This document shows, one piece after another, positions 1 to 9,463 of a stretch of 64,000 nucleotides of DNA. The DNA is from Candidatus Mycolicibacterium alkanivorans (GTDB taxonomy: Bacteria; Actinomycetota; Actinomycetes; Mycobacteriales; Mycobacteriaceae): NCBI RefSeq assembly GCF_022760805.1, contig NZ_JAIVFL010000001.1:2790001-2854000 (forward strand). The letters run 5' to 3'. The notes beneath the pieces were generated by a model. That model did no database searches. It was given only the letters and a program-made list of their open reading frames with translations, and was not told the DNA's origin. The stretch's first letter is position 1, and each line of letters starts with the position of its first letter. A program made the translations under genes and the position numbers.

Positions 1-375
1 GCGGGTTCCCGGTGTGGTCGAGCGAGGTCGAACCAGGCAGCATGCACGACATCACCGCTGCCCGCGCCCACTGTCTGGGCGCGCTGTACAAGGCCGCCGC
101 CGACGGTCTGCCGACCCTGACCGACAAGGGCTACCGAAGGGCCGGGATCGGGGTGCACAGCCCGATCAAAGGCCGTCACCTCGATGTCGCCAATCGCAGC
201 TACAACACGCTGCTCACCGCGATTCGGGCAATCGGGGAACGCGCCAATGCCGAACTCAAGCAACGCTGGCGGTGTCTTCGGCGAATCAGACTGTGCCCAA
301 CCAGAATCGGACAGATTGTTGCTGCCGCAATCGTCCTACCGACTCTCCAGAGGGGAAACTACTGAGAAAACCTCA
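1..375 (+). mobile_element. IS5-family element, right-hand part (transposase C-terminus plus right end)
   Basis: The window opens inside a transposase reading frame that ends at a TGA at 363-365; about 117 residues are visible. The first 314 bases are identical to 27994-28307, so this is a second copy of the IS5-family element there, in the same orientation. The catalytic-domain end is present, with a run ending IVAAAIVLPTLQRGNY. The right end TGAGAAAACCTCA (363-375) is the inverse of the left end of the other copy at 27424. The left part lies outside the window, so activity cannot be judged. It stops about 12 bases past the 3' end of the sugar transferase gene and marks the left border of the polysaccharide locus. 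Confidence 0.85.
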
Positions 376-387
376 ATGCACGGCGCG

Positions 388-2001
388 TCAGTAGGCGCCC
401 TTGCGCTGCAGGACTGCCTTCAGCGTCTTCGTGATGATCAGGAGGTCTCCGACCATCGACCAGTTTTCGACATACGACAGGTCCAAACGCACTGCTTCAT
501 CCCACGGCAGATCCGACCGACCGTTGACCTGCCACAGACCGGTGATTCCGGGCTTGACGAGCAGCCTTCGGAGAACTTCAACATCGTAGGCTTCAACCTC
601 ACGCCTCAGCGGCGGACGTGGACCCACGACGCTCATTTCGCCTCGGAGCACGTTGAAGAACTGCGGCAGCTCATCAATACTGAATCGCCGCAAGAAGCGA
701 CCTACGGGGGTTATCCGAGGGTCGTTTCGGATTTTGAAGAGCAGCCCGTCGCTTTCGTTGGCGGCCAGCAGCCTCGCCAACTGCTTGTCGGCATCCTGGA
801 CCATGGTGCGGAACTTCAGCATCGCGAAGGGATTGCCGTCGATTCCGATCCGCTCAGACGAATATAAGATCGGGCCCTTGCTGCCGATCTTGATGGCGAT
901 CGCAGTGATGAGCAGCATAGGCGAGGTCACCACGAGGATGGCCAGCGCAAAGCAGAAGTCAAAAGCGCGCTTCTGGAACCGCTTTGAACCGCGATACTGC
1001 GGTTTTTCGATATGCAGCAGCGGAAGCCCGGCGATCGGACGCATCAGCAGCCGCGAGAGCGCGACATCCATGACTCCGGTCGTCACCACGAGATCAACGC
1101 CCATCGGCTCGAGGTCCCAGATGAGCCTGCGGATTCCGCGGACACCGAAGCACTCCGTGCCGGCAATCGCCACTGTGTCGGCACCGCAGGTGCGGATAGC
1201 GTTCAGCATGTTGGCTTCGTCACCGACGATGGGGATTTCACTGCCGTTGACAGTCAGGTGTTCGCCTTTCGGAGGCCCGTAACCCGGTATGCCGACCCCG
1301 ACGACCCGATAGCCGTCCGCGCGGTTCCGGGTCAGTTCGTTGATGAGATCGGCCACGGCAGCACTTTCCCCGAACGCCAAGACGGACGTTTGGCATCCGC
1401 CCTCCGCCCGTTTGCGCGCAAGAGCTGCATGCCATGTCCACCTGCTCAGCACGAGTCCGACGGTCCCGACGGGAAGCGCTACTGCCAAATAGCCGCGAGC
1501 GATGTCAAGCTTGAGCAGAAGTGTGACGATGGCAATCGCGCCGAAAGTATAGAAAGACGCGGAGACCACCCGCCGATACTCCTCGACACCGGTTCCGGCG
1601 ATCCTCGGGGATGCGGTACGGAATCCGGCCAGGGCCGACAGCCATGCTATGACGAACAAAGCCGAAAAGGTCGGCACGTAGTAACGCTCGTATCCCGGCG
1701 GAGCCAATGTTTCGCCGAATCGCGCACGTTGCGCGAGGAGCACCGCGCCGCATACCACAATGAAGTCGCTGATCCGTAGCTTAGCGACGTATCGCCTCTG
1801 CCACGTCGACCGTTCGAACACACCGCTCGGTGTGTCCACCGCGCACCGAGTCGGGGTTGGCTCCAAAACAAGTTCGTTCATGTCGGCCGATTTGCGAGTC
1901 GGCCCCACTGTCTCTTGGGCGCCGGCCCGCCGCAGTCGTTCTCGTCCCGCGCTACCGAGTTGAGGGATTGCAGGGATGGGCGTCGCCTCACGCTGATCCA
2001 T
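388..2001 (-). CDS. Polyprenyl glycosylphosphotransferase (priming sugar transferase, WbaP/WcaJ type)
   Basis: This enzyme would start repeat-unit synthesis by moving a sugar-1-phosphate from a nucleotide sugar to undecaprenyl (or decaprenyl) phosphate at the inner membrane. The ATG at 2001 gives about 537 residues and has a GGAG motif seven bases upstream; the reading frame stays open to 2085, and an ATG at 1884 is an alternative. The N-terminal half has four hydrophobic segments, then a CoA-binding-like Rossmann region, then a further hydrophobic segment. The C-terminal 200 residues are a bacterial sugar transferase domain with the KFRTM, DELPQ and VVGPRPP motifs, and the protein ends near YVENWS. 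It is the last gene on this strand, directly beside the IS5 end. The sugar specificity cannot be read from sequence. Confidence 0.9.
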   Translation of the reverse strand: MDQREATPIPAIPQLGSAGRERLRRAGAQETVGPTRKSADMNELVLEPTPTRCAVDTPSGVFERSTWQRRYVAKLRISDFIVVCGAVLLAQRARFGETLAPPGYERYYVPTFSALFVIAWLSALAGFRTASPRIAGTGVEEYRRVVSASFYTFGAIAIVTLLLKLDIARGYLAVALPVGTVGLVLSRWTWHAALARKRAEGGCQTSVLAFGESAAVADLINELTRNRADGYRVVGVGIPGYGPPKGEHLTVNGSEIPIVGDEANMLNAIRTCGADTVAIAGTECFGVRGIRRLIWDLEPMGVDLVVTTGVMDVALSRLLMRPIAGLPLLHIEKPQYRGSKRFQKRAFDFCFALAILVVTSPMLLITAIAIKIGSKGPILYSSERIGIDGNPFAMLKFRTMVQDADKQLARLLAANESDGLLFKIRNDPRITPVGRFLRRFSIDELPQFFNVLRGEMSVVGPRPPLRREVEAYDVEVLRRLLVKPGITGLWQVNGRSDLPWDEAVRLDLSYVENWSMVGDLLIITKTLKAVLQRKGAY

Positions 2002-3002
2002 GGCGTTACTCCGGCTCAGGACAGTTCTGGACGGCGACGCACCTGAGTGGTCGCCGGTTCGTGGACAGGTATGTGAGCCGCTCATAGCGTGTCACGAGGA
2101 GATTTGACACCACTTCCCTCCCGAGACCGACGAAGTTCACCAGCAGGGTCGATCGTCGCAAACTTTGTCAGCCTTCCTACACGCTATGATCATTCTAGCG
2201 ATGGCTGTTACGTTCGCTAGTGATGGTACCAGCTAATAATTGCACAGGATCACCAGCGGACCACTTCAGCTCAGCCAAATATGATATAGATCACATTTAG
2301 ATCACTGTTGCGTTGTGGTGAGCCATGGGAGTGACGGCATCACAAACCCAAGTCAACCAGGTTTTTTAGGGCCGAGGTAATTGGTGGATGAGCTAGGTGC
2401 AGCGGGCTGGCCAATCGCGACGCTGAACCAATCAGCATGGGCCACAGGTCGACGAACGTGCGAGCAGATTCAATTTCAGCATCGGTAGCTGACTGTGCCA
2501 AACACGCCATGGCAATAATTATCTAGAGACTTGACTGGTGTCGGATTGAACAATCTCTAAGGTTGCCAAAATCGCGGAGAACCGTACTGCGGCGCCCCGC
2601 TGCTGCCCTATAGCGAGCTTCCAACTTCGGGCTGGGCGAGAAGCGGCCCGCTCGGCGACGGCGTCGCCACCGGCTACGGCGCCGTACCCAGCCCAAACAG
2701 GCCCCCACCGTGAGTGAGAACGAAGTGAGTGAGGCAGCTGTGCAGCCTCGCTGATTCGTTCGCTGGACCGGACGGGCTCATCGCCGCAGAGAACCACCCC
2801 GTGGCCGACGGTTCGCCGTGGGAGATGACGAGCGGCTCGCTGTTCCGGTCCAATGGCAATGGTTGGTCAGGCCGGCCCTGCGCAACAATGACCCCGACAG
2901 CACGCCTCCGACCGCGACCAACACCATAATGACCCCGAACGATCCCAGGAGGTGCAGTGTGGAGCCCGTCGCGCCCGGAGCGCCACCGGCGTAACCGACA
3001 GT
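2002..3002. other. Gene-free stretch with decayed sequence
   Basis: This kilobase has no convincing gene. The part from about 2100 to 2520 is AT-richer than its surroundings and probably holds the promoter of the sugar transferase. The rest looks like decaying coding DNA: on the minus strand around 2850-2990 one frame reads like the hydrophobic end of a membrane protein (LLGSFGVIMVLVAVGGVLSG), but it is too short to name. Confidence 0.5.
2195..2220. promoter_or_regulatory. Inverted repeat upstream of the sugar transferase
   Basis: CTAGCGA and TCGCTAG form a perfect 7-bp inverted repeat separated by 12 bases, in the AT-rich stretch about 200 bases upstream of the priming transferase start. 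A regulator operator is possible, but no partner protein is identifiable, so the role is a guess. Confidence 0.25.
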
Positions 3003-4011
3003 TTCGGTTGGGCGGGTTTGTCCGCGGTGGCCGCGGTGTGGCTCACGGTTCTCCTGGTCGCCGCGGCGAGGCGTGGCAGGTCGTGGCTGTGGCCGATCTA
3101 CGCTGTGGCGCTGACGGTTTCGATCGTGCTCAACGTCTACGTGGCACTGATGGTGGTAGTACACGGCGTCTCGGTCTTCGCGTTGTCGCGAAGCAAGACC
3201 GTGATGCTCCGGTGGATCGCGACCATCAGCCATCGCAGTGGCGGCGACGTCCCCGTTCCTCGCCTTCGCCGAGACGCAGGTTGGCCAGATCTCCTGGATC
3301 TCGCCGCGGGACGGGCGCATCCGACGGCACTCGACGCCTCTTGGTGGTCGCGCTCGCGTGGATCCTGATACCCACCGGCGCGCTCCTGATCTGCTCCGCC
3401 GTCCGCACCCCGATCTACTACCCGCGTTACCTCTGCTTCACGGCGCCTGCGATGGCGGTGCTGCTCGGCGTCTGCGTCGTGCAGGCGGCCCGCAAACCGT
3501 GGCTCATCACGGGTGTGCTGGTCGCATTCGCCGTCGCAGCCTTGCCGAATTACGCTTTGTCGCAACGGGGTCCGTACAAGCGAGAGGGGATGGACTACAG
3601 CCAGGTTGCCGACGTCGTCAGCCATCACGCCAAACCGGGCGACTGCCTGCTGCTCGACAACACGACGTCATGGAAACCGGGACCCATCCGCCCACTGCTC
3701 GCCGCCCGCCCGTCGGCCTATCGCACCCTGATCGATCCCGGCCGCGGCGCCCCCGCCACGTCGAGCGATCAGCTGTGGGACGGATACGTCCCGATCTGGA
3801 CCGTGCTGGATCAGGTGCGTCGATGCACGGTGCTGTGGACGGTGTCCCAGCGCGACGACACCCTGCCCGACCGCGACCGCGGCATCGCACTGGCACCGGG
3901 TCCCGGCTCGGATCGGTGCCGGTGTATCGCATCCCCTACGGATTCGGTTTTCGGATCATCGAGCGGTGGCAGTTCAACTTCGCCCAGATTGTCGAGTCGA
4001 CTCGCGAGTGA
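3003..4011 (+). pseudogene. Broken polytopic membrane glycosyltransferase (GT39/GT-C-like mannosyltransferase type)
   Basis: The sequence encodes stretches typical of actinobacterial multi-pass mannosyltransferases: several membrane segments (AGLSAVAAVWLTVLLVAA, LLVVALAWILIPTGALLIC) followed by a periplasmic domain containing GMDYSQVADVVSHHAKPGDC. The reading frame changes three times, at about 3232, 3300-3340 and 3900, and the N-terminus with the catalytic first loop is absent. The final frame ends with IPYGFGFRIIERWQFNF and a stop at 4009-4011. No intact protein can be made. The family call rests on overall resemblance and is less certain than the pseudogene call. Confidence 0.65.
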
Positions 4012-4166
4012 CGACGGCGATCCAAGGTGGTCTGCGGCCAACGGTTTGGCCGCCACGTTGGCCTGGCTGGCGGGCCGGCTCGGCAACCCGGGGGTTCCGC
4101 ACGTGCCCCTGCCCGGAGCGTCCTCGGCGAGTTGACGTCCGCAACGGGTGCCGCGACCTCAGCTCG

Positions 4167-4967
4167 TCAGTACCACTCTTCCCATCCGGCGTACGCACCG
4201 GTGAGCGCGGCACGGAAGACGGGACCGTTGTCCCACCGGGTGACGAACGTGCGCGCGATCGTTCCCGGGAAGCGCGTGTCCTCGGCTTGCGAGTAGACGC
4301 GGACGTAGCCGGCGTTCTTCGACGCGGTGGCGGCATGCTGCGTCCAATCGCATGACTGGCCCATCGGTATCGCGAAGTCCTCGACCTTCACCCCGAGCCG
4401 TGACTCGATGACGCGGCGGGACTCCTCGAGCTCGAACTCGGTTTCATCAGTGCCTAGGCGGGAGAAGTTGGGATGCGTGACCGAGTGGCTGCCGATCCGG
4501 ACACCTTGGGAGGCCAGGCGGTCGACGTCCTTCCAGTCCATCAACATGTCGCCCGCCCAGTCGTGTGCGTCGCCGTCGGCCCAACCGCTCACGACGAAGA
4601 GCGTCCACGGGATCCCGAGTTCCGCCAGGACGGGTGCCGCGGTCGTCGCCGCGCTGCGGATGCCGTCGTCGAAGGTGACGGCCAGCGAGCGACGAGGCGC
4701 CTGCCCGTCGGCGATGTCACTCGCGGGGACGAACGTGTAGCCGGCGCGCAGCGCTGACTCGAGTTGGCGCCGAAAGCGATCGGGAGCGACGTCGTTGTTG
4801 CCGACATAGGGAGTGCCCACGGCGTGGTAGGCGAGGATTCGCGGGCGATCGTCACCTGGCGTACGGCGAGAGATCGCGAGCACATTCCGTTCACAGCACA
4901 TCCGCGCGGCGGCCAGGTGGTGTCGCCGCACGCGGGCCTTGCCGACGATGCGCCTCAGGGCCGCCAT
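4167..4967 (-). CDS. Polysaccharide deacetylase (NodB-homology, carbohydrate esterase 4)
   Basis: The product, about 266 residues from the ATG at 4967, should remove N- or O-acetyl groups from a polysaccharide or its precursor. The NodB motifs are present: TFDDG for the catalytic base and first metal ligand, and HSVTHPN for the two histidine ligands. A hydrophobic segment around LGIPWTLFVVSGWA belongs to the barrel rather than to a signal peptide, so export is not evident. The start lies two bases past the stop of the upstream aminotransferase, which implies translational coupling; a start at 4988 would overlap that gene instead. Its place in the operon suggests tailoring of the repeat unit. 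Confidence 0.85.
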   Translation of the reverse strand: MAALRRIVGKARVRRHHLAAARMCCERNVLAISRRTPGDDRPRILAYHAVGTPYVGNNDVAPDRFRRQLESALRAGYTFVPASDIADGQAPRRSLAVTFDDGIRSAATTAAPVLAELGIPWTLFVVSGWADGDAHDWAGDMLMDWKDVDRLASQGVRIGSHSVTHPNFSRLGTDETEFELEESRRVIESRLGVKVEDFAIPMGQSCDWTQHAATASKNAGYVRVYSQAEDTRFPGTIARTFVTRWDNGPVFRAALTGAYAGWEEWY

Positions 4968-4969
4968 GT

Positions 4970-6082
4970 CTAGGCCCGAGTCGAGCACGCGCGGCGAAGC
5001 ACGTCGACGACGTACTCCTGCTGCTCCTGCGAGATGTGCGGGTACAACGGCAGCGAGAGGATGCGGTCCGCCGCCAATTCGGCCACGGGAAAACTGGAAC
5101 GCGGACGTCCGAGATCCGCGTAGGCGCCCGCCAAGTGCACGGGGGTCGGATAGTGCACACCCGCTCCGATTCCGGCCTCATTCAGTTCCGCCAGGACGCG
5201 GTCCCGCTCGTCGACCTGCACCACGAACAGATGCCAGACGTCCTCGTTCACCGGATCCGGCGACGGCGCGCACACGCCGGGTTCGTCGGCCAGCAGCTCG
5301 AAGTAGCGTGCGGCAGCCTCGCGGCGCAGGTCATTCCACGCCGTGAGCCGATCCAGCTTCGCCAACAGCACCACGGCCTGCACGGCGTCCAAGCGTGAAT
5401 TGAACCCGACGACGTCGTGAACGTACTTGCGATCGCTGCCGTGAGCCGCGGTCATGCGGACGCGAGCCGCGACGTCGGCGTCGTTCGTGAGCACCGCACC
5501 GGCGTCGCCAGCGGCCCCGAGGTTCTTGCCGGGATAGAAGCTCGTCCCGGCGGCGACACCGAATCCTCCTGCCGGATGACCAGACCGGCGTGCGCCCTGC
5601 GCCTGAGCAGCGTCCTCGACGATGGCGACGCCGTACTCTTCGGACAACTTCGCCAGTGGTTCCATCGGGGCGGTCTGACCGAACAGATGCACGGGCACGA
5701 TTGCCTTCGTGCGAGCCGTGATCGCCTGCTCGGCAAGCAGTGGATCGATGAGCAGGCGTTTGGAATCGACGTCCACGAGAACCGGCTTCGCTCCGATGCG
5801 GCTCACCGCCTCGGCCGTGGCGATGAAGGTGTTGGCAGGCAGGATCACCTCGTCGGCCACCCCGACGCCTGCCCCCCGCAGCGCCAACTCGACTGCGTCG
5901 GTTCCGTTGGCGACACCGACAACGTGCTCGACGCCGATGTACTCCGCGTATCTACGCTCGAACTCGGCGACGGCCGCGCCGCCTATGAAGGCTGCGTCCT
6001 CGAGGATCTCGAGGATTCGTGGCGTGACGTCGTCTGCGATCTCGCGCTGCTGTGCGACGAGGTCGACAAGCGGTACCTTCAT
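4970..6082 (-). CDS. DegT/DnrJ/EryC1-family sugar aminotransferase (WbpE/FdtB-like)
   Basis: This 370-residue PLP enzyme should convert a keto sugar nucleotide to an amino sugar. The family signature is complete: the glycine-rich NGTDAVELALRGAG segment, EDAAQAQGA with the PLP-binding Asp, and the Schiff-base lysine in SFYPGKNLGAAGDAG. The start ATG at 6082 has GAGG just upstream. Overall it resembles the 3-aminotransferases (WbpE, FdtB, QdtB). Together with the Gfo/Idh/MocA dehydrogenase and the hexapeptide acetyltransferase in this locus it fits a 3-acetamido-sugar pathway. The substrate assignment is inferred from these neighbours. It sits 27 bases after the second aminotransferase gene. 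Confidence 0.88.
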   Translation of the reverse strand: MKVPLVDLVAQQREIADDVTPRILEILEDAAFIGGAAVAEFERRYAEYIGVEHVVGVANGTDAVELALRGAGVGVADEVILPANTFIATAEAVSRIGAKPVLVDVDSKRLLIDPLLAEQAITARTKAIVPVHLFGQTAPMEPLAKLSEEYGVAIVEDAAQAQGARRSGHPAGGFGVAAGTSFYPGKNLGAAGDAGAVLTNDADVAARVRMTAAHGSDRKYVHDVVGFNSRLDAVQAVVLLAKLDRLTAWNDLRREAAARYFELLADEPGVCAPSPDPVNEDVWHLFVVQVDERDRVLAELNEAGIGAGVHYPTPVHLAGAYADLGRPRSSFPVAELAADRILSLPLYPHISQEQQEYVVDVLRRACSTRA

Positions 6083-6109
6083 TCGTCCTCTACCCCCGGG
6101 TCGCTTTCG

Positions 6110-7240
6110 TCAGAACTGGCGCAGCTCGTGGATGACCCGCTGCTGCTCGTCGTCGGTCATCTCGTGGTACATCGGCAGGATCAGCGTGTGGTCGGTGAGG
6201 TGTTCGGTCACCGACAGTTGGGCGTCGCCGTAGGCCCGGCCTGCGTACGCGGGATGGCGGTGCGCCGCCATGATTCCGCGGCGGGCCGAGATGTTGGAGG
6301 CAGCAAGCTTTTCCAGCAACTGCCCGCGCTCGGTGGGATAGTCCGGCCCGACTTCGATCCAGAAGGACTGGTAGTTCCCCTGGCTTCCTGGCGGGTCGGC
6401 CACACAACGGAGACCGGGTACGCCCGCCAACTGCGATTGGTAGGTAGCTGCCAGTTCGCGTCGCCGCGCGATCACCGTGTCGAGCTTGCCCAACTGGACG
6501 AGGCCGATGGCCGCCTGCAGATCGGTCATCCGGTAGTTGTAACCGATCTCCAGATACTGTTCGGCGGGCGGCAACGTGCTGCGGTGACGCTCGGCGGCGC
6601 CCACGCTCATGCCGTGTTCCCGTAGCCGGCGTGCCCGGTCGGCCCACTCGACGTTGTTGGTGGTGAGCATTCCACCCTCACCGGTGGTCAGGATCTTGCG
6701 CGGATGAAATGACCACACCGCGACGTCGGCGGCCGCGCCGACCGGTTGACCGAGGTAGCGCGACCCGGCACCACAGGCCGCGTCCTCGATGACGACGATC
6801 CCCCGTGGATCGCAGATCTCGCGAATCGGCCCGAGATCGACTGGGACACCGCCCTGGTCGACGGCGATGACCGCCCGCGTAGCGGACGTCCACGCCGCTT
6901 CGATCGAGCTCGCCGTGACGTTTCCCGTGACGGGGTCGACGTCGGCGAAGACCGGACGAGCACCCGCGTACACGACGGCATTCGCGGTGGCGATGAAGGA
7001 CAGGGAGGGAACGACGACGTCGTCACCGGGACCGATGTCGGCGAGGACCAGCGCGAGATGCAGTGCCGTGGTGCAACTGGACAGCGCGACAGCCTGCTTG
7101 GCCGACATCTTCCGAGCGAACTCGGTCTCGAATTCGGCGACGCGCGGACCTTGGGCGATCCAGCCCGACTCGATCGCCGTCGTGACGGCCGCGACCTCCT
7201 CGGCGCCGAGCCACGGCTTCATGACGTTGATGCGATCCAT
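6110..7240 (-). CDS. DegT/DnrJ/EryC1-family sugar aminotransferase, second copy (perosamine-synthase-like)
   Basis: This is a 376-residue PLP-dependent sugar aminotransferase clearly different from its downstream neighbour. Visible motifs are SSCTTALHLAL, the EDAACGAGS segment with the PLP-binding Asp, and the catalytic lysine in SFHPRKILTTGEGGM. The HPRK context is typical of the C4-specific branch (ArnB, perosamine synthase), so the locus may make a diamino sugar or two different amino sugars. The start codon shares one base with the stop of the upstream SDR gene (TGATG), so the two are translationally coupled. An in-frame ATG six codons later is an alternative start. Confidence 0.88.
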   Translation of the reverse strand: MDRINVMKPWLGAEEVAAVTTAIESGWIAQGPRVAEFETEFARKMSAKQAVALSSCTTALHLALVLADIGPGDDVVVPSLSFIATANAVVYAGARPVFADVDPVTGNVTASSIEAAWTSATRAVIAVDQGGVPVDLGPIREICDPRGIVVIEDAACGAGSRYLGQPVGAAADVAVWSFHPRKILTTGEGGMLTTNNVEWADRARRLREHGMSVGAAERHRSTLPPAEQYLEIGYNYRMTDLQAAIGLVQLGKLDTVIARRRELAATYQSQLAGVPGLRCVADPPGSQGNYQSFWIEVGPDYPTERGQLLEKLAASNISARRGIMAAHRHPAYAGRAYGDAQLSVTEHLTDHTLILPMYHEMTDDEQQRVIHELRQF

Positions 7241-8232
7241 CAGACGGGCGCCGACCTCGAGAATGCGATCGAATCACGTTGCGGTGCCCACCATTCGACG
7301 AGCCTGCGCAGACCCTCTTCCAGCGACACCTGCGTCGAGAAGCCGAGATCGCGCCGCGCGGCGGACGTATCGGCGAGGCGGCGCACGACCCCGTTGACCG
7401 CCCGCGGTGGCAAGTACTCGATCGACAGGTCTGAATCCATGACTCGCAACAGCGCTTTGGCGAGATCGTTGAGGCTGGTCTCGACTTGACTCGCGATGTT
7501 GTAGACACCCTCGGTGATGTCGCTCGCGGACGCAAGCACATTGGCGCGCGCGATGTCCTCCGTGTAAGCGAAGTCCATCGTCTGACGCCCGTCGCCGAAG
7601 ATCAGCGGTGGCTGACCGTCTGCGATGCGCTCCATCCAGCGGACCAGAACCTCGGTGTAGAGGCCGTGCACGTCCATGCGCGGGCCGTAGACGTTGAAGT
7701 ACCGCAGGGCCACGTAGCGAAGGCCATTCATCGCGTGAAAGCTACGTAACATGCCCTCGTTGAAGCTCTTCGCGGCCCCGTAGAGGGTGTCGTTGTTGTG
7801 ATGATGGTGCCGCTCGCCGGTGGGAAACTGCTCAGCCATTCCGTAAACCGAGGCCGACGACGCCGCGACCACCTTGTCGACCCCGTGCTGCGCTGCCGCC
7901 TCGAGTACCGAGAACGTGCCGTCGACGAGAACCTCCAGCGCCAGCCGTGGTTCTTCGGCGCACTGCGTGATCCTGATCGCCGCTTGGTGGAAGACGAGGT
8001 CGCAGCCCTTGGTGACGTCGTGCACCACGTCGACGTCGCGGATGTCTCCGATGACCAACTCCGTACGCGAATCCTCGAGGGCAGCAGCGAGATTCTCGCG
8101 TCGACCGCGTACCAGGTTGTCCAGGATCCGGACGTGCCCGACCCCCGCGTCGAGCAGTTGATCGACGACGGTCGAGCCGATGGTGCCTGCTGCGCCGGTC
8201 ACCAGAACGGACGCGCCAGCTAGATTGCTCAC
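7240..8232 (-). CDS. NAD-dependent sugar epimerase/dehydratase (extended SDR)
   Basis: The 330-residue protein is an extended short-chain dehydrogenase acting on nucleotide sugars, most like UDP-glucose/UDP-GlcNAc 4-epimerases. The nucleotide-binding GAAGTIGSTVV lies at the N-terminus. The catalytic Ser is in AASSASVYG and the Tyr-Lys pair in TLYGAAKSFNEG; RYFNVYGPRMD is the usual sugar-binding stretch. Its GTG start overlaps the stop of the upstream dehydrogenase by four bases (GTGA). It probably supplies the epimerised or keto precursor for the aminotransferases. Whether it is an epimerase or a dehydratase cannot be settled by eye. Confidence 0.88.
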   Translation of the reverse strand: MSNLAGASVLVTGAAGTIGSTVVDQLLDAGVGHVRILDNLVRGRRENLAAALEDSRTELVIGDIRDVDVVHDVTKGCDLVFHQAAIRITQCAEEPRLALEVLVDGTFSVLEAAAQHGVDKVVAASSASVYGMAEQFPTGERHHHHNNDTLYGAAKSFNEGMLRSFHAMNGLRYVALRYFNVYGPRMDVHGLYTEVLVRWMERIADGQPPLIFGDGRQTMDFAYTEDIARANVLASASDITEGVYNIASQVETSLNDLAKALLRVMDSDLSIEYLPPRAVNGVVRRLADTSAARRDLGFSTQVSLEEGLRRLVEWWAPQRDSIAFSRSAPV

Positions 8233-9302
8233 GAGAGCACACCGTTCAGCAGCAAGTCCGCTTGTACGGGGCGCACCGGCTGGCCGTGACCAGTCAAACT
8301 CTCCGAGATCGCTTCGAGTACCGAAAGCACCCTCAATCCCGCCATGCCGTCGGTTCGCGGTGGCCGTTGCTCCCGGATCGCCGCGGCGAACTCGGTCACC
8401 ATCGAGGACAGCGCCTCTGTCTCCGGTAGGGCAGGAACGGTGATGTCACCCAGTCGGTAGGACACTGCGGCGGTACGCCGCTTGTCCACGTCACCTACGT
8501 CGCGACTGGCGGCGAGGTCGATTCCACGATCGTGGATCGCCACCCGCTGATGCGGATTGAGGTCATCCCACACCAAGGTGCGGTGACTGCCGCCGATGAC
8601 CATTCGCCGAATCTTGGTCGGCGACATCCAGTTTACGTTTACGTGCGCCACGGCCCGGTTGCCGAGCGGAATCGTCGCGTACCCGATACAGGCCTTCCCT
8701 GCGCCCAATGGATCGGCGCCGGTGGCGGATACGTGATCGGGAGTCAGAGCACCAGAAAGGGCGTAATCCAGAATGCCGAGATCGTGTGGAGCCAGATCCC
8801 AGAAGACGTCCACGTCTGGCTGGACGAGGCCGAGGTTGATCCGGGTCGAGTCGACGTAGAGGACGTGACCGAGAATGCCCTTGGCGATGATGTCGTGGAT
8901 GTACTCGACAGCCGGGGTGTAGCAGTAGGTGTGGTCGACCATCAGCGTCAGTCCGGCCGCAGCACCGGCCTCGATCATCCTTGCCGCTTCGGCGGAGGAC
9001 GGGGCCAACGGCTTTTCGACGACGACGTGCTTTCCTGCGTCGAAGGCTGCCAAGGTGAGCGCGGCATGGCTGTCCGCCGGAGTGGCGATCGCCACCGCGT
9101 CGATGTCATCGCGAGCGAGCAGTCGCTCGACGGACGTCTCGATCTCCACCGTCGAACGCGGCCCGACTATCGCCCTGGCCCGACGCTCGTCGAGGTCACA
9201 CACCGCGACGAGGTCCCAGTCTGGAGAGCTACCGAAGTTGCGCACCAGCTTCGGTCCCCAGTAGCCCGCGCCGATGACGGCAATTCGATATCGCTGCTTC
9301 AT
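8229..9302 (-). CDS. Gfo/Idh/MocA-family sugar-nucleotide dehydrogenase (WbpB/WlbA-like)
   Basis: The start at MKQRYRIAVIG (ATG at 9302) gives 357 residues; the frame is open to 9335 but lacks a better start. The N-terminal Rossmann fold has GAGYWGPKL, and the family signature EKPLA follows. In O-antigen pathways such proteins oxidise C3 of UDP-GlcNAc(A) ahead of a 3-aminotransferase. The presence here of a WbpE-like aminotransferase and, divergently, a WbpD-like acetyltransferase supports that role. It is the first gene of a coupled four-gene set running down to 4167. The exact substrate is inferred. Confidence 0.85.
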   Translation of the reverse strand: MKQRYRIAVIGAGYWGPKLVRNFGSSPDWDLVAVCDLDERRARAIVGPRSTVEIETSVERLLARDDIDAVAIATPADSHAALTLAAFDAGKHVVVEKPLAPSSAEAARMIEAGAAAGLTLMVDHTYCYTPAVEYIHDIIAKGILGHVLYVDSTRINLGLVQPDVDVFWDLAPHDLGILDYALSGALTPDHVSATGADPLGAGKACIGYATIPLGNRAVAHVNVNWMSPTKIRRMVIGGSHRTLVWDDLNPHQRVAIHDRGIDLAASRDVGDVDKRRTAAVSYRLGDITVPALPETEALSSMVTEFAAAIREQRPPRTDGMAGLRVLSVLEAISESLTGHGQPVRPVQADLLLNGVLS

Positions 9303-9463
9303 CCTGTCATTCCCCCAATCGAGTCGGCAGGACATATGAATCTTCGCTAAATCTGCACCAACTCACACGGACACTGTAAAGCCCCTCGGCCGTTCACGCC
9401 AACCCTGAGAGTGATAATCTGGCTGCGACCTCGGTAATCCGATGAACTGACGGTGGTGACTAT
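9303..9463. promoter_or_regulatory. Divergent intergenic region between dehydrogenase and acetyltransferase genes
   Basis: This gap of about 160 bases separates the minus-strand amino-sugar genes from the plus-strand acetyltransferase and must hold both promoters. It is slightly AT-richer than the genes. I cannot assign clear -10/-35 boxes or an operator. Confidence 0.4.

Noticed and set aside
2778..2990. Minus-strand membrane-protein-like stretch
   Set aside because: One hydrophobic run with loose similarity to acyltransferase-type membrane proteins; too short and without flanking support.
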